Positions 22,265 to 33,078 of a DNA stretch of 64,000 nt are shown here, one piece after another. The stretch's first letter is position 1. Each line of letters starts with the position of its first letter. The notes beneath the pieces are model-generated. The model was not told where the DNA came from and made no database searches. It saw only the letters and a list, made by a program, of their open reading frames with translations. The translations under genes and the position numbers were made by a program. Origin of the DNA: Chiridota heheva (Eukaryota; Echinodermata; Holothuroidea; Apodida; Chiridotidae); the NCBI GenBank assembly GCA_020152595.1, contig JAIGNY010004475.1, positions 531,001 to 595,000 of the forward strand. Reading direction: 5' to 3'.

Positions 22265-22338
22265 CAAACCTGGGCTCGAACTAGGTAACATCAGCAGGAA
22301 CCAATCCAGCTCTTTACGAACTGAGCTATCATGCATCC
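22265..22338 (-). mobile_element. tRNA-like sequence (SINE head or tRNA pseudogene)
   Basis: On the minus strand GATAGCTCAGTTCGTAAAGA gives an A-box-like stretch and CTAGTTCGAGCCCAG a B-box-like stretch, 30-odd bases apart. A full cloverleaf is not convincing, so a functional tRNA is unlikely. A tRNA-derived SINE is the best reading. Confidence 0.45.
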
Positions 22339-22811
22339 CTGCTCATTCTGGAGGTCGGACATCCAGAAATGTTGTGGTGCACGGCAACGTAAGAATGCTT
22401 TTTTTGACGATCTCAAAGTTCAGTCAAAGGGGAAAACAAACAGTCAGTTATTATTGCAGTCAGTAGGAGAAAAACCTATTTTTTATCATTTTTCAACAAA
22501 TACTGGACAGAATTTATTTTCCTTCACAAATGATGTGTATTAGATAATAGTTTCCAACATATATGAGTACCATTAATTTTCGCTGACTGGCTGAGGCGAC
22601 ACAAGTATTCATAAAAAAATATCCCATTGACTGCAATGATAAAGTTTCCCTTCCAACTTAGCAAAACCTACTGAGCCCGTACACAGATACGTCTCTCTGA
22701 CCTCAAGAATTAGATGAGTAAAAGAAAAGCTAGTGACATAGCTGCAACTGCTACTAAAATAGAAATTTTGATCAAAATTATTTTCAAGAAATAAAAAAAC
22801 ATCTTTCTTTC

Positions 22812-22850
22812 ACTTACTGGCAGCATGCTTTTTTTCCTCAAGTTTTTTTC
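22812..22850 (-). pseudogene. Intronic copy of an exon 3' end and splice donor
   Basis: CTTGAGGAAAAAAAGCATGC..CCAGTAAGTGAA resembles the end of the 23385-23519 exon (CTCGAGGAAAAGAAACATGC..GCAGGTAAGTGAA). It would encode LEEKKHAA followed by a good donor. A stop lies a few codons upstream in this frame and no matching acceptor was found, so it is a remnant of an exon duplication or a chance likeness. Confidence 0.4.
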
Positions 22851-23084
22851 CTCACTTGTATGTGTTATTGCCTCAGTTTTGTACCTTGCAGTGAAGTAGC
22901 CATGACTAACTAATGTAAATTTTGAATACAATTATTTTCAAGACAAAAAAACAATTTCTAAGGAGAAAAAGATCAATTTCAATAAAAACTTAAACATTTG
23001 TTAAGAAATGTTTGTGTGATGACTCTAATAAAGTAGATTATTCCACACCAGCCACTTTCTTACAAACATGTAATATCTTTAACA

Positions 23085-23147
23085 CTTCACATATTCTGTC
23101 ATCTACAAAAGATAGACCTGTCTGACCACTGAACTAATCCTTCAAAA
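23085..23147. mobile_element. MITE family M2, end fragment
   Basis: GACCTGTCTGACCACTGAAC.. with TGAACTAATCCTT matches the right end of the M2 copies at 6796 and 28093. Confidence 0.55.
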
Positions 23148-23384
23148 AAGAAGATATTGAATATTTTCCTTCAAGTTTGATTACTCATCTCATGCTGTCT
23201 AACATATAAAACCGCAATGATTCACCACAGCGCTTCTCATTTAACCTTTCACTTCCGTCCTCTCCACGACCACTTCTTTAATAACGAAATGAGCTGCAGA
23301 TTTATATAAGAAGAAAAAGGTTACAAAAAATCTATATCTGCTAGAAGCAGCTGAATCCTGACACTGAAAAATCCATTCACTTAC

Positions 23385-23519
23385 CTGCAGCATGTTTCTT
23401 TTCCTCGAGTTGCATTTTGCCCCGATAGTCGCCAAACGTGCTCCGCATGACTTGACGTTTCTTGGCTAGGGGTGTTTTGTGTGATTTGAGAATGCGAAGA
23501 ACTCTTTCTGCTTCTTGGG
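23385..23519 (-). CDS. C8orf33: C8orf33-like (UPF0488) protein, conserved internal exon
   Basis: A 135-bp exon with acceptor CCCTTTGCAG and donor GCAG|GTAAGTG. It is phase 1 at both ends. It reads AQEAERVLRILKSHKTPLAK, then KRQVMRSTFGDYRGKMQLEE and KKHAA. The human protein has the matching block with [20 protein letters not shown] followed by GDYRAQME, which is the most conserved part of UPF0488. The clean splice sites and shared phase support a real gene. Confidence 0.85.
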
Positions 23520-24192
23520 CTGCAAAGGGAGAGAAAAAATAATTAAAAATCAAAGGATTAGTTCATGTGAGTTCATCTATATGAGAGAGGACTTTAAAAA
23601 TGGTGAAAAAAACTACAATATTTTATTCCACTTTGGGCACATTTGGGCAGGGCCAAAGTTTCATTAAAGCTTAAATATAGACATAGAGGAGGAAAGGGAA
23701 TGTCTCGGTGGAGGGGTAAAGGATTAGCTTAGTGGCAAGTTTATCTCACATGACAAGAGGAATTCAAAAGGAATAAAATGGCAAAAGAACAACATAAATA
23801 TCTTATTTGTGACATTGTTATTTAAAGTTCTGTCTCATTTGTGTAGAATTGATGTGAGAAGTCTACTGAAGATGGTGGGCGCCCAATCCTCACTTTCTTA
23901 ACAATTGATAACATATTTTAAAGAAAACTAATTAAAGTAACTTAATCTAATACTAATTGAATTTTGCTTTTTTTTATTTCTTCAGGTGGTAAATTATAGT
24001 TACTTTTCCTAATTCTGTTTTACTACTTTCCTGACATATCTAATTGTTATTAAAGTCACAAAATCTCAGGAAAAATACAATAAAATACATAAAGATTTTT
24101 GAGGTATGCAAGAATGTGATGTCACAGCTAGTCAGATTTCAGTAGTCAGTTTACAAATGAGACATACTTAAAAAAAAAAGTGGAATATCTCC

Positions 24193-24293
24193 TTATCCCT
24201 TACCCTACCACGCGGCGATATTATTTTGGGTGCCCTATCTTTCACCCACCTCCCAAGCGCATTATTAGAAAGGTGCTGGTAGATTAGGGGTAA
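24193..24293. mobile_element. piggyBac-type MITE (M3), copy 1
   Basis: Termini CCCTTACCCTACCA and TGGTAGATTAGGGG are inverted partners. They are flanked by TTAT / TAAT, which would be TTAA in the better copies. The interior has TTTTGGGTGCCCTATCTTTC. Termini beginning CCC and a TTAA target are the piggyBac pattern. Confidence 0.65.
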
Positions 24294-24307
24294 TATGCCC
24301 GCGACAA

Positions 24308-24637
24308 GTGTGCCAACTCAAAAATATATGCAGCATGGTCCCGGTGGGCTGCCCCACTGAGTCACTGAAGTACTTCAATGATCAGCCTGTGCCTAATCCT
24401 TACTCTACCACGCGGCAATATTATCACCGTTTTGGGTGCCCTATCTTTCACCCCACCTCTAAAGCGCGTTTTCAAAAAGATGCTGGTAGAGTAAGGGTTA
24501 ATGAACCTATGACAAGTGTGCCAACTCAAAAATATATGCAGCATGGTCCCGGTGGGCGGCCCACTAAGTCACTGAAGTGGAACAAGCCCGACTTTGCTGC
24601 TCAGAAAACAGAGGACCCTTCAATAAGTAGCCTGTAC
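24308..24637. repeat. Duplicated spacer between M3 copies, LINE-derived
   Basis: GTGTGCCAACTCAAAAATAT..GCAGCATGGTCCCGGTGGG occurs at 24308 and again at 24517. The following GAAGTGGAACAAGCCCGACT..CAGAGGACCCTTCA resembles 45893-45965 (GCAGCATGATC..GGGGACCCTTTA), which lies inside the 3' coding part of the LINE at 45.5-50 kb. The M3 elements therefore appear to have been copied together with a LINE fragment. M3 copy 2 lies inside this interval. Confidence 0.5.
24394..24501. mobile_element. piggyBac-type MITE (M3), copy 2
   Basis: TAATCCTTACTCTACCACGC at the left and TGGTAGAGTAAGGGTTAA at the right form the inverted termini. The interior has CCGTTTTGGGTGCCC and GCGCGTTTTCAAAAAG. No coding capacity. 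Confidence 0.75.
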
Positions 24638-24746
24638 TTAATCCATACTCTACCACGCTGCAATACTATCGCCGTTTTGGGTGCCCCATCTTTCACCCCG
24701 CCTCCCAAGCGTGTTTACAAAAAGGTGCTGGTAGAGTAAGGATTAA
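24638..24746. mobile_element. piggyBac-type MITE (M3), copy 3
   Basis: Flanked on both sides by TTAA (TTAATCCATACTCTACCACG and TGGTAGAGTAAGGATTAA). The interior is nearly identical to copy 2. Confidence 0.75.
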
Positions 24747-24818
24747 CGAAGATAAGATCTTAAAGGAGTTTCTTCACCATTTTGTTTTCTTAAAGTCCTT
24801 TTCATTAACTAATCCTTA

Positions 24819-26112
24819 ACTATTCACATAAAACAATCATGAATTAAAATAATAATTACTGCACATAAAGGTTACTTTAAACTATTTCAATGAGCACCAA
24901 GTGTAGAAAATACCAGATTTGGTCACTTGCAGTTCCAGGGTTATGTTTGTATGGGGTTAGGATGGAAGAGAGGAGAAAGTTGACAAGATTTTTCTGTTTG
25001 ATATTAAATCATTTTTGGGAAACTTTGCTCAAATAATGACCTAATGACCTTTTTATATTCCAAAATTCCAAAATAACCATTTCTTATCACATTCTGATGA
25101 GAACTTCTCTTATGATTTTTCATAGATTATCTAACAATTTCTCTTATGTTGCATATTCATGTTCACATAAATTTTATTTGAACAACCAATAGAATCCAAG
25201 AACTGTTCACTTCTAAATAAATATGTTACTAAAAATATTTTTTTCACTGTAAAAGAAATGAATGCAGCAGTGTAATATCAAAAAAATCATTTGAAGAAAT
25301 TTATATTGATCCACAATCCAGGACGAAGTATTTGACCCTTTTTCTTCACCCCTCCCATTTCAATGTTGGAAGTAAATGTTAAAAGTTGCAGGTTCAAGTT
25401 ATGTCCCAACATTGTAATAGGGCAGAAGGGGACAAAAGGGTCAAGACTTTTGTCCAGGATTAAAGGTATCATTTGAAAAGTCTTTCTTTGATACATACAC
25501 ACCCTTTTCAGTGGGTTTTTGTGCAATGTCTGCAGGAAATTTGGATCAAAAACGAAATTTATTTTTAATTCCTAAATGGTCAATGAAGAACCATTTCATT
25601 CAAAAATAACACAAGATACACAAATTGATTGAAATTGTGAGTTTTTGACTTTTCCCATTTTCCCAATATCCCCATGATGAAATAACCTTTCTTACGAGGA
25701 ATGGTCCATCAATCATTCATGAGTTTTGCACAAAGTTCTTCCATGCATATAATGTATATTTTTATTTAGGCTCTGCCAAGACTAATCTGATTCGCATCAC
25801 TGAACAGCAGTTATGTGTCTTGAGCCCAAAATGAATGACCTATTGTGTACAGTGTAGCAGTAGCTGGTTGCTAACAAGTGAACTGTGAATAGACTATGAA
25901 GATGTTGTCAGTTAAGAAGGTATATATTATCCCTGTGTTGTGTAAGGTGTAACAATACCTGGATGCTAGTCAATGAATTGTGAAGAGTCTCTCGGGTTGA
26001 ATGGTGTGGATTACCCCTGATTTTGAGAAAATCAGGGGTGTCGGGTTGGATAGGTCTAAGGGCCAAAAATTCTTAATGCAAAGTAATTGAGGGCAGTATT
26101 CCACTACCATAC
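24819..26112. other. Intron of the C8orf33-like gene, non-coding
   Basis: AT-rich sequence with no coding signal. ACCTGGTTG-type short direct repeats near 25860-25970 (GTAGCTGGTTGCTA..TGAACTGTGAA and ACCTGGATGCTA..TGAATTGTGAA) suggest an old ~110-bp tandem duplication. Confidence 0.45.
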
Positions 26113-26203
26113 CTTGTTTTGGGTTTGGCTTTAGGTTGGTCATCCCCAGTTCTAGATTTTGAATGCACCAGCAAAGCTCCTTTTGAAACTTCTCAGCGGC
26201 AGA
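26113..26203 (-). CDS. C8orf33: C8orf33-like (UPF0488) protein, first visible exon
   Basis: A 91-bp exon. The acceptor is TTGTTTTCAG before SAAEKF, and the donor is CAAG|GTATGG after NPKQ. It starts in phase 0 and ends in phase 1, which fits the next exon. It encodes SAAEKFQKELCWCIQNLELG followed by MTNLKPNPKQ. The human family member has [20 protein letters not shown] followed by PTPKQ at the matching place, so the identity is solid. The preceding exon(s), including the start codon, were not found. Confidence 0.85.
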
Positions 26204-27545
26204 CTGAAAACAAGACAAAAAGTAAGATTTCAAAATTGATGTAGTTAGTATTACAGAAGAACCAGTAATTTGCTAAAAATAGTAAGTGACATCATGAACT
26301 TGAGTTCCTATCAAAGAATTAGTTGCAGTGATAAGATAATCTTAATCTTGTGTGAAAGAGGACAAGAAAGCCTACAGATCCATCTTGTAACTTAGGACAG
26401 ATTACAACTAAGCTATATTGATGCAAATTTGATCATGAAATGGCATAAAAAAATAACTTAAGTTAATTGACAGTAATATGAGTATTCACACAATTGAGGG
26501 TAACTGGGGATCTCCCTCTTTTATTGGAATTCCCCCTTCAATAAATGACAATGGGGGATTTCCTATTGCATTAATATATAAAGTATAAGCTTTGGGTTCC
26601 CACTCTTTTATTATAATTTTCCCTAAGATAAATTCCAATGGGAAGGGGGGGGAGATTTCCTATTGTATTACATGTAATACATCAACTACAAACCTCTTTA
26701 GATTAATTCCAATGGGAAGAGGAGAAGGGGGCAAACTTCCTATTGTATTACATGTAATACATCAATTATAAACCTCAACAAAGATACATTGGTCAAATTG
26801 ATAAATCACTCTAAAATTTAAATTCCTGGAGTGAAGACTGTGTGATATCTGCTCTCCTGTTTATCTTTCCTTCAACATACGATTGTTTATCAAAGATCAG
26901 CACTACGGAATCTGAATCGATGGAACAATCACTCATGATTTTGATTTTTTAAAAAAAAACATAAATCGTACTTATGAAAAGATGGCAACACTTATCCCAT
27001 TAAATAAGTAGGGCACACTTCCTTTTTAAATTGATTTTTTTTTTCTCTGAGTTGTGCAGATACTTCCAAAATAGGATTCAATAAGTGGCTACCTAAGTGG
27101 ATCCTTAATGTCTGGAAATAAATATTCTCACTTTTAACAAGACAAAAGCGGATTTAAAATTCAGTTAATGACAGTTTCTTTCAAAAACCAATACGTCATA
27201 ATATCATCGATGTGAACTGAAGCCCGGCTTCTTCTCCTACCTCCCAAACTTACTAAGTTGTCATCCTCTTGAGAAAAACAGTAACCATGGTCATTACCCC
27301 AGAGAATTAAGGAGAACAGTACCAACTTTATGAAAGCTTTTATCCTCAAAACAAACCAATTAGGACACAAACTAAAAAACAAAAACAAATTGATTCCCCA
27401 TCTATTAAGCAGTAGACAGGAAATGAATACAAAGGCAGATTATCGCCATTTGATGATTTGGGGACAGATGCATTGAATGGTTAGAAAACAACAAGTTAGT
27501 AAAAAAGGCAAATGGTGATCCCTGAATATTCAAAATGAAACAATT
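26204..27545. other. Non-coding, with a ~75-bp tandem duplication
   Basis: 26627-26700 and 26701-26777 are tandem copies sharing CCTATTGTATTACATGTAAT and ACAAACCTC; a third, more diverged partial unit precedes them (about 26530-26580). Upstream (intron or 5' flank) of the first visible exon. No exon could be identified here. Confidence 0.5.
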
Positions 27546-28093
27546 AAAGAATTAGTTCAGGGGTCCAGCAAATTGATCTATAATGAATGAGGATTTGAAT
27601 AGAAACAAAACAGTGAAGGAACTAGTGCAATATCTTATTCCGTTAAGGAGATAATTAAGTTGTTTCAAGTTCTGTCTTATCTGTGTAGAAATGACTAGTG
27701 TAGTAAGTATACTATGGATAGTGGGCACCCTCACACTCAAACTAAACATTTGTTGATGTATTTCAAAGAAAATTGATTTAACCTTTTTACTATTTGAATT
27801 ATATATCCTCAGAATTTCGACATGTTGTAAATTATAATTACCTTTACCAAATTCTACTTTCCTGACATACCCAATGGTTTTCAGCCACAAAAGTTCAGAA
27901 AAAAAATATGATAAAATACATAAAGACTGACGAATCTAAGACTGTGACATCACAATGAGTCTGATTTCAGAATTTTAAACTTAAATATCTCCTTAACGGA
28001 ATTATATTTTTGAATGCTTTCTTCACTAATTTGTTTCTTGTGACTTCCTCTTTCATATACGATGGACTTGCGTGACCTCTGAACTAATCCTTT
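27546..28093. mobile_element. MITE family M2, full copy
   Basis: Starts AATTAGTTCAGGGGTCC, ends CTGAACTAATCCTTT. It shares ATATCTTATTCCGTTAAGGA and GTCTTATCTGTGTAGAAATG with the copy at 6264-6796. The ATC array begins immediately after its right end. Confidence 0.8.
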
Positions 28094-28097
28094 AATC

Positions 28098-29232
28098 AAT
28101 ACATCATCCTTTTCCATCAATACATCACCATCATCAATACATCATCATCATCAATATATCATCATAAATACATCATCATCATCAATACATCATCATCATC
28201 ATCAATACATCGTCATCATCATCATCAATACATCATCATCAATACATCATCATCAATACATCACCATCATCAATACATCATCATCATCAATATATCATCA
28301 TCATCATCAAAATATCATCATCAATACATCATCATCATCAATACATCATCATCATCATCAATACATCGTCATCATCAATACATCATCATCATCAATACAT
28401 CATCATCAATACATCATCATCAATACATCATCATCAATACATCATCATCATCAATACATCATCATCATCATCAATACATCATCATCATTAATACATCATC
28501 ATCATCAATACATCATCATCATCAATACATCATCATCATCAATACATCATCATCAATACATCACTGTCATCAATACATCATCATCATCAATACATCACTG
28601 TCATCAATACATCATCATCATCAATACATCATCATCATCAATACACCATCATCATCAATACATCATCATCATCAATACATCATCATCATCATCAATACAT
28701 CGTCATCATCAATACATCATCATCAATACATCATCATCAATACATCATCATCAATACATCATCGTCATCAATACATCATCATCATCAATACATCATCATC
28801 ATCATCAATACATCATCATCATTAATACATCATCATCATCAATACATCATCATCATCAATACATCATCATCATCAATACATCATCATCATCAATACATCA
28901 TCATCAATACATCACTGTCATCAATACATCATCATCATCAATACATCACTGTCATCAATACATCATCATCATCAATACATCATCATCATCAATACACCAT
29001 CATCATCAATACATCATCATCATCAATACATCATCATCAATACATCATCATCATCAATACATCATCATCATCAATACATCATCATCATCAATACATCATC
29101 ATCATCAATACATCATCATCATCAATACATCATCATCAATTCATCACTGTCATCAATACATCATCATCATCAATACATCATCATCATCAATACATCATCA
29201 TCATCAATACATCATCATCATCAATACATCAA
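28098..29232. repeat. ATC-rich minisatellite with higher-order structure
   Basis: The repeated motif is CAATACATCATCATC with 2-4 ATC triplets per unit. Rare variants (CACTGTCATCAATACATC, CGTCATCATC, ACACCATCATC) recur in the same order about 340-353 bp apart (for example 28559 and 28593, then 28912 and 28946), showing a ~350-bp block duplication. Confidence 0.9.
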
Positions 29233-29404
29233 CGCATCAACGTCTTACGTCACTTTATGTTAGAAACATTTAAAGTTGTATTTCTGTGTTCGTCTCAATA
29301 CAGAATAATATTTGAGCATCATAATTCTGACTTGTGTTATTTTCAACCTCGGTCTATTATGAAAGCAATCAACGCTACGATACCTGCATCCCATCAGTCA
29401 ATTT

Positions 29405-29680
29405 AATTCAAATTTGGTTGGTGAGGTTGACAGTGATGGTCAAAATGTACCAGAGAGGTAAATTCAGATCAACGGAGGAGAACATAGTAGTGAGACGGGT
29501 AGGATTGTAGAAGGGTGTAAGGGGGTCAGACATTGTTGTAGTAATTGATGTGATGCAGGAAGGATAGGATTTTGGGGACCGTTTTTGTGAAAGATTTCGG
29601 TGATAGAGCCAATGGGATTAAGAGAGGTCCTGAGGTGGGGACTTGGAAATTGCAGCAACAGGTCATGTTGTTAGTATCCT
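29405..29680 (-). mobile_element. LINE (I-like) 3' remnant
   Basis: GGTTGGTGAGGTTGACAGTG, TGTACCAGAGAGG and a purine-rich plus strand resemble the 3' end of the I-clade LINE (GGTTTGGTTTGTT.., TGTGCCAAGAGG). A 64-codon minus-strand frame ending CSPPLI is rich in Pro/Ser like that LINE's ORF2 tail. A similar remnant lies at 50590-50850. Diverged, so only moderately sure. Confidence 0.4.
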
Positions 29681-29689
29681 CTCTGGCAT

Positions 29690-30675
29690 TGACAAGTTTA
29701 AGTTCTATATACAGCTACAAACTGTTCTGCTTCATAAATCATTAAAAAATTATTTTAAAAAAAATCGTATTTCTGTGTATAAAAGTGTGTAATCGTGAAC
29801 ATGGCTTATGTTGTTGACTGATACAGTATCTTATACAAATTTGATGACTTTTTTAATTCTGAGTTTGTAGTGCATGCATGAGAAGACAAAATCTGAATGT
29901 AATTCTTGATATTTCTTGTTGATTGCAGTCTTTCAAAGAACAAGACTATCTTTTCCACTTACATTTGAATGGTGGTACAGCTACAAAAATCCAAAATTTT
30001 GTTGACAGAATCAGCTTCTCCCCTTCAAAAATTACGGTAGATAAAAACAATGGGAGGTCTACAGGCTGATTGTTACATATAGCTGTATGTAGGTCTGTTA
30101 ATTGCTTGCACCCAGGGAGTTACCATGTTACACTGCTGGCAATAGGATATTAAATTTAGAGGGGGAGGAATCATCCACCTTATGATTTTTTCCTGGGGAG
30201 AAAGTTGGAAAAGATGGGGGTATTTTGGAAAACAATTGAGGGGGAGGAGGGAGGGCTTTGAAAAACTTCATTATTTAGGTACTATGTGCTTACTTAGTTT
30301 CATTGTGGGAGTTTTCCTCCCAAAATGCTTTTTTTTGGAGGGTTGGGGTGCTTCTTCTTCTTTTTGGAGGGGGAGTGCTTCTTTTTTGAGGGGGGAGTGC
30401 TTCTCTTTTTTGGAGGGAGAGGGGGAAGATTTGAAATTTCTTAGAAGAATCCCATGTCATAATTAATGAAAACACTGGCATGTTATTATCATATTTTCTT
30501 CAGTACACTTTCCATTGTTGCCTTAAAAAGGTCAGGGGTGAAGTAGATTTAACTCCCATTTTTAACTTGTATCCTAGATGAACTGACCTTGGTTTACTTC
30601 ATCTTAGCTCAACAGATTAGAAGGGAGAGTTGAGAAGGCTTAGTTCAAGGTTATTCGGGAGAATATAAAACCCTT
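29690..30675. other. Non-coding, with a small low-complexity tandem
   Basis: At 30330-30430 a GGAGGGGGAGTGCTTCTTTT motif repeats about four times. The ORFs across it (30182-30466 and antisense) are products of this tandem. Confidence 0.5.
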
Positions 30676-30860
30676 GAATGAATATTCCTGTGAATATTGT
30701 TTTGTATTTATATGGTAGAGGCCGATTACAAAACAAATTGGTGAAAAAACATCGTATTCCATTTAGGATTTATTGCATTTCAAAGATTTTACCAGTGTGT
30801 TAAAAAATTACCTTTTTGAGCGTGATGCCATACCTCCAGATCCAAGATAATCCTTTGTAT
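30676..30860. mobile_element. MITE family M1, partial copy
   Basis: GAATATTCCTGTGAATATTG, AAATTGGTGAAAAAACATCG, TATTCCATTTAGGATTTATT and CCAGATCCAAGATAAT match other M1 copies. Confidence 0.65.
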
Positions 30861-31049
30861 ATTTCTATAATCCGTGAAACTTATTATTCACTCATTTAAA
30901 GTGTAAGGTACATAAGCAGATGTGGAGGCAAAGCATGTTCTTGTAAAGTGGATATCAATACTTGAACAAACCAGAATCAAAAGGTTTTGTGGTTCCGATG
31001 CTTTTTCATAAGCTGATTGATTTGCAAAATTGTATTAACTGTCATGTCA

Positions 31050-32470
31050 TTGCATATCATGAAATATTTGTTCAGTGATATATTCTTAAGCCACATCCAT
31101 CGTGCAGAACAATACAAATGTTGACAACATTAACATTTGCACAATATTTAACAACATCATCAAAGCAAGTATGATGCAAAAATGATTGTTCATTTATCCT
31201 ATTTCAATAATTTGTCATTAAGTCCCGCCTACTCATTAGAATTCATGACATCACTACCACAACATAGAACATACATACACAACATAGAAATACATACAGA
31301 CCATGACACATCTGTGTACCACATATAGCATAAATCTGATATACAGTACTGTCGATGGTGTTTACATCATTTAGCACTTTCACATTAAGCCATGCCCACC
31401 ATGTATATTAATGACATCTGTTGATAACATAAGCATGTACACACAATAACCAACAAATTTATCATGAACAATATGATGCAAAACAGACATACAGCTGCTC
31501 ATTGATCACTTTTTGAAGATTTTCACTTTGCGCCCCACCCATTTATTAATATGCATGAATCACCACTATCACAAACATTAAAGTCACATCTGCAGATCAT
31601 CTGTGTACCACATTTGATATAAAAACCGATGATGTGAATCCAGTTCATTGTTTTTGAGATATCGTGTTTACTTGTGCTTTTTATTTACAAAATTACATTA
31701 AACCACACCCACTATGCATATTAATGAAATTCTACATTTTTATACCATGAAAACATACACACTTGGCTAACATCATTAATATAACAAATATTAAACAAAA
31801 CAGACATGTGATTGTCAAAATAAGAGCATTTCAAGAGTTTCATATTTAGCCGCGCCTACTCATTAATATGCATGATATCACCACCAAAAACAATAGGGCA
31901 CAACTACAGACCATGGGCTATCTGTGTACCACATAATACAATAATCCACTTTATGTTCTTGAAACACTGTGTCTACAAGCTCTTTTCAGCAAAATCATAT
32001 TAAGCTCCACCCACTATGTACATTAATGAAATTCAACGTTTTTATGTCATGAGCATGTAATCCCTGCCTACTCATTACTATGCATGATATCACCATCAAA
32101 AACAAACGCGCACATCTACAGACCATGGGCTATCCATGTATCAAATATGGCATGAATAATACAGTTTACCGTTCTTGAGATACCGTGTTCACAAGCTCTT
32201 TTCAGCAAAATCGTGTTAAGCTCCACCCACTATATACATTAACGAAATTGAATGTTTTTATGTCATGAACATGTACATACCAGCTAACATCATAATTATA
32301 TTAAATATGAAACAAAACAGACATGCAGTTGTTAAAATATGAAGATTTCAAGATTTTTACATTAAGTCCCCCCTACTTATTAATATGCATGACATCACCA
32401 TCAGAAACAATAGGGTTATCTGTGTACCACATGACATGAATCCAGTGTATCGTTCTTGAGATATCGTGTT
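31050..32470. repeat. ~310-bp diverged tandem repeat, about 4.5 units
   Basis: CCTACTCATTAATATGCATG-type landmarks at about 31231, 31547, 31856, 32067 and 32370 are followed each time by ACCATGG.CTATCTGTGTACC, TCTTGAGATA.CGTGTTTAC, CCACCCACTAT.TA.ATTAATG and GAAACAAAACAGACATG. Spacing is ~303-316 bp except one internally deleted unit of 211 bp. Units differ by roughly 20%, so the array is old. Confidence 0.8.
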
Positions 32471-32559
32471 TATGAGCTGGCTGTCACAAACATACACACA
32501 CATACACACGCACACACATTCATCACCGCATAGCTTCCTGATGTTATCACATCGAAACC

Positions 32560-32983
32560 AAAAATAATTTCAATAATTTAGAAACAAGCAATTAATTTTC
32601 AAAAAAAAAAAAGCAAATTGTCATGGATCTGCAATTATGACATCACACTTTGCACTGCAAATCACGTTTCAAGACATTAGTGAAGTTTTTGATATGCAAC
32701 AAAGGAATAAGGTATCAACATGAATTTTTCACTAATTTGCTTCTTTTGAAGTCTAGCTCTATCACATTATTGGAAACAATTTTTGTGTAATTATTGAATT
32801 TGGGTATAGCATGTATTTTATAAAAACATGCTTTGCTCTCCACTCTAAATAAAAGAAAAAAAATTATTTAAAAAAAAAAATACATCAAGAATCATGAATT
32901 AAGAATTATTTTTACCTATTTGTTTCTTAATAGCTCTCTATCATATATATGTAAATGAAAATTCTAGGGAACATCCCTTTAAT
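32560..32983. mobile_element. MITE family M1, copy
   Basis: GGATCTGCAATTATGACATC, GGAATAAGGTATCAACATGA and CTCTCTATCATATATATG..GAAAATTCTAGGGAACATCC match the M1 copies at 15932 and 52241. Confidence 0.65.
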
Positions 32984-33078
32984 ATTTATTTGCTACACTT
33001 ACGGAGCATTTCCTTCTACATACAGTAATTAGCGGCGCTTTACAAAACAAACAAAATGTCTAGGAATTTTGTCTCTGG

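Larger units (their letters stand above)
23552..24818. mobile_element. MITE family M2, copy interrupted by a repeat cluster
   Basis: Starts AAAGGATTAGTTCA and ends CATTAACTAATCCTT. The M2 landmarks (GTCTCATTTGTGTAGAATTG, GGCGCCCAATCCTCAC, CTTTCCTGACATATCTAA) are present. The cluster 24193-24746 sits where M2 normally reads CCTTAACGGA. It lies in an intron of the C8orf33-like gene. Confidence 0.75.

Noticed and set aside
22265..22338. Functional tRNA gene
   Set aside because: A- and B-box-like stretches are present but the stems do not pair well enough for a cloverleaf.
27161..27388. First exon of the C8orf33-like gene (ACCATGG with a downstream GTAAGT donor at about 27263)
   Set aside because: The reading phase at that donor does not fit the phase-0 start of the 26113-26203 exon and the peptide shows no family resemblance.
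28098..29232. Possible CRISPR-like array
   Set aside because: No unique spacers; it is a simple ATC-based minisatellite in animal DNA.
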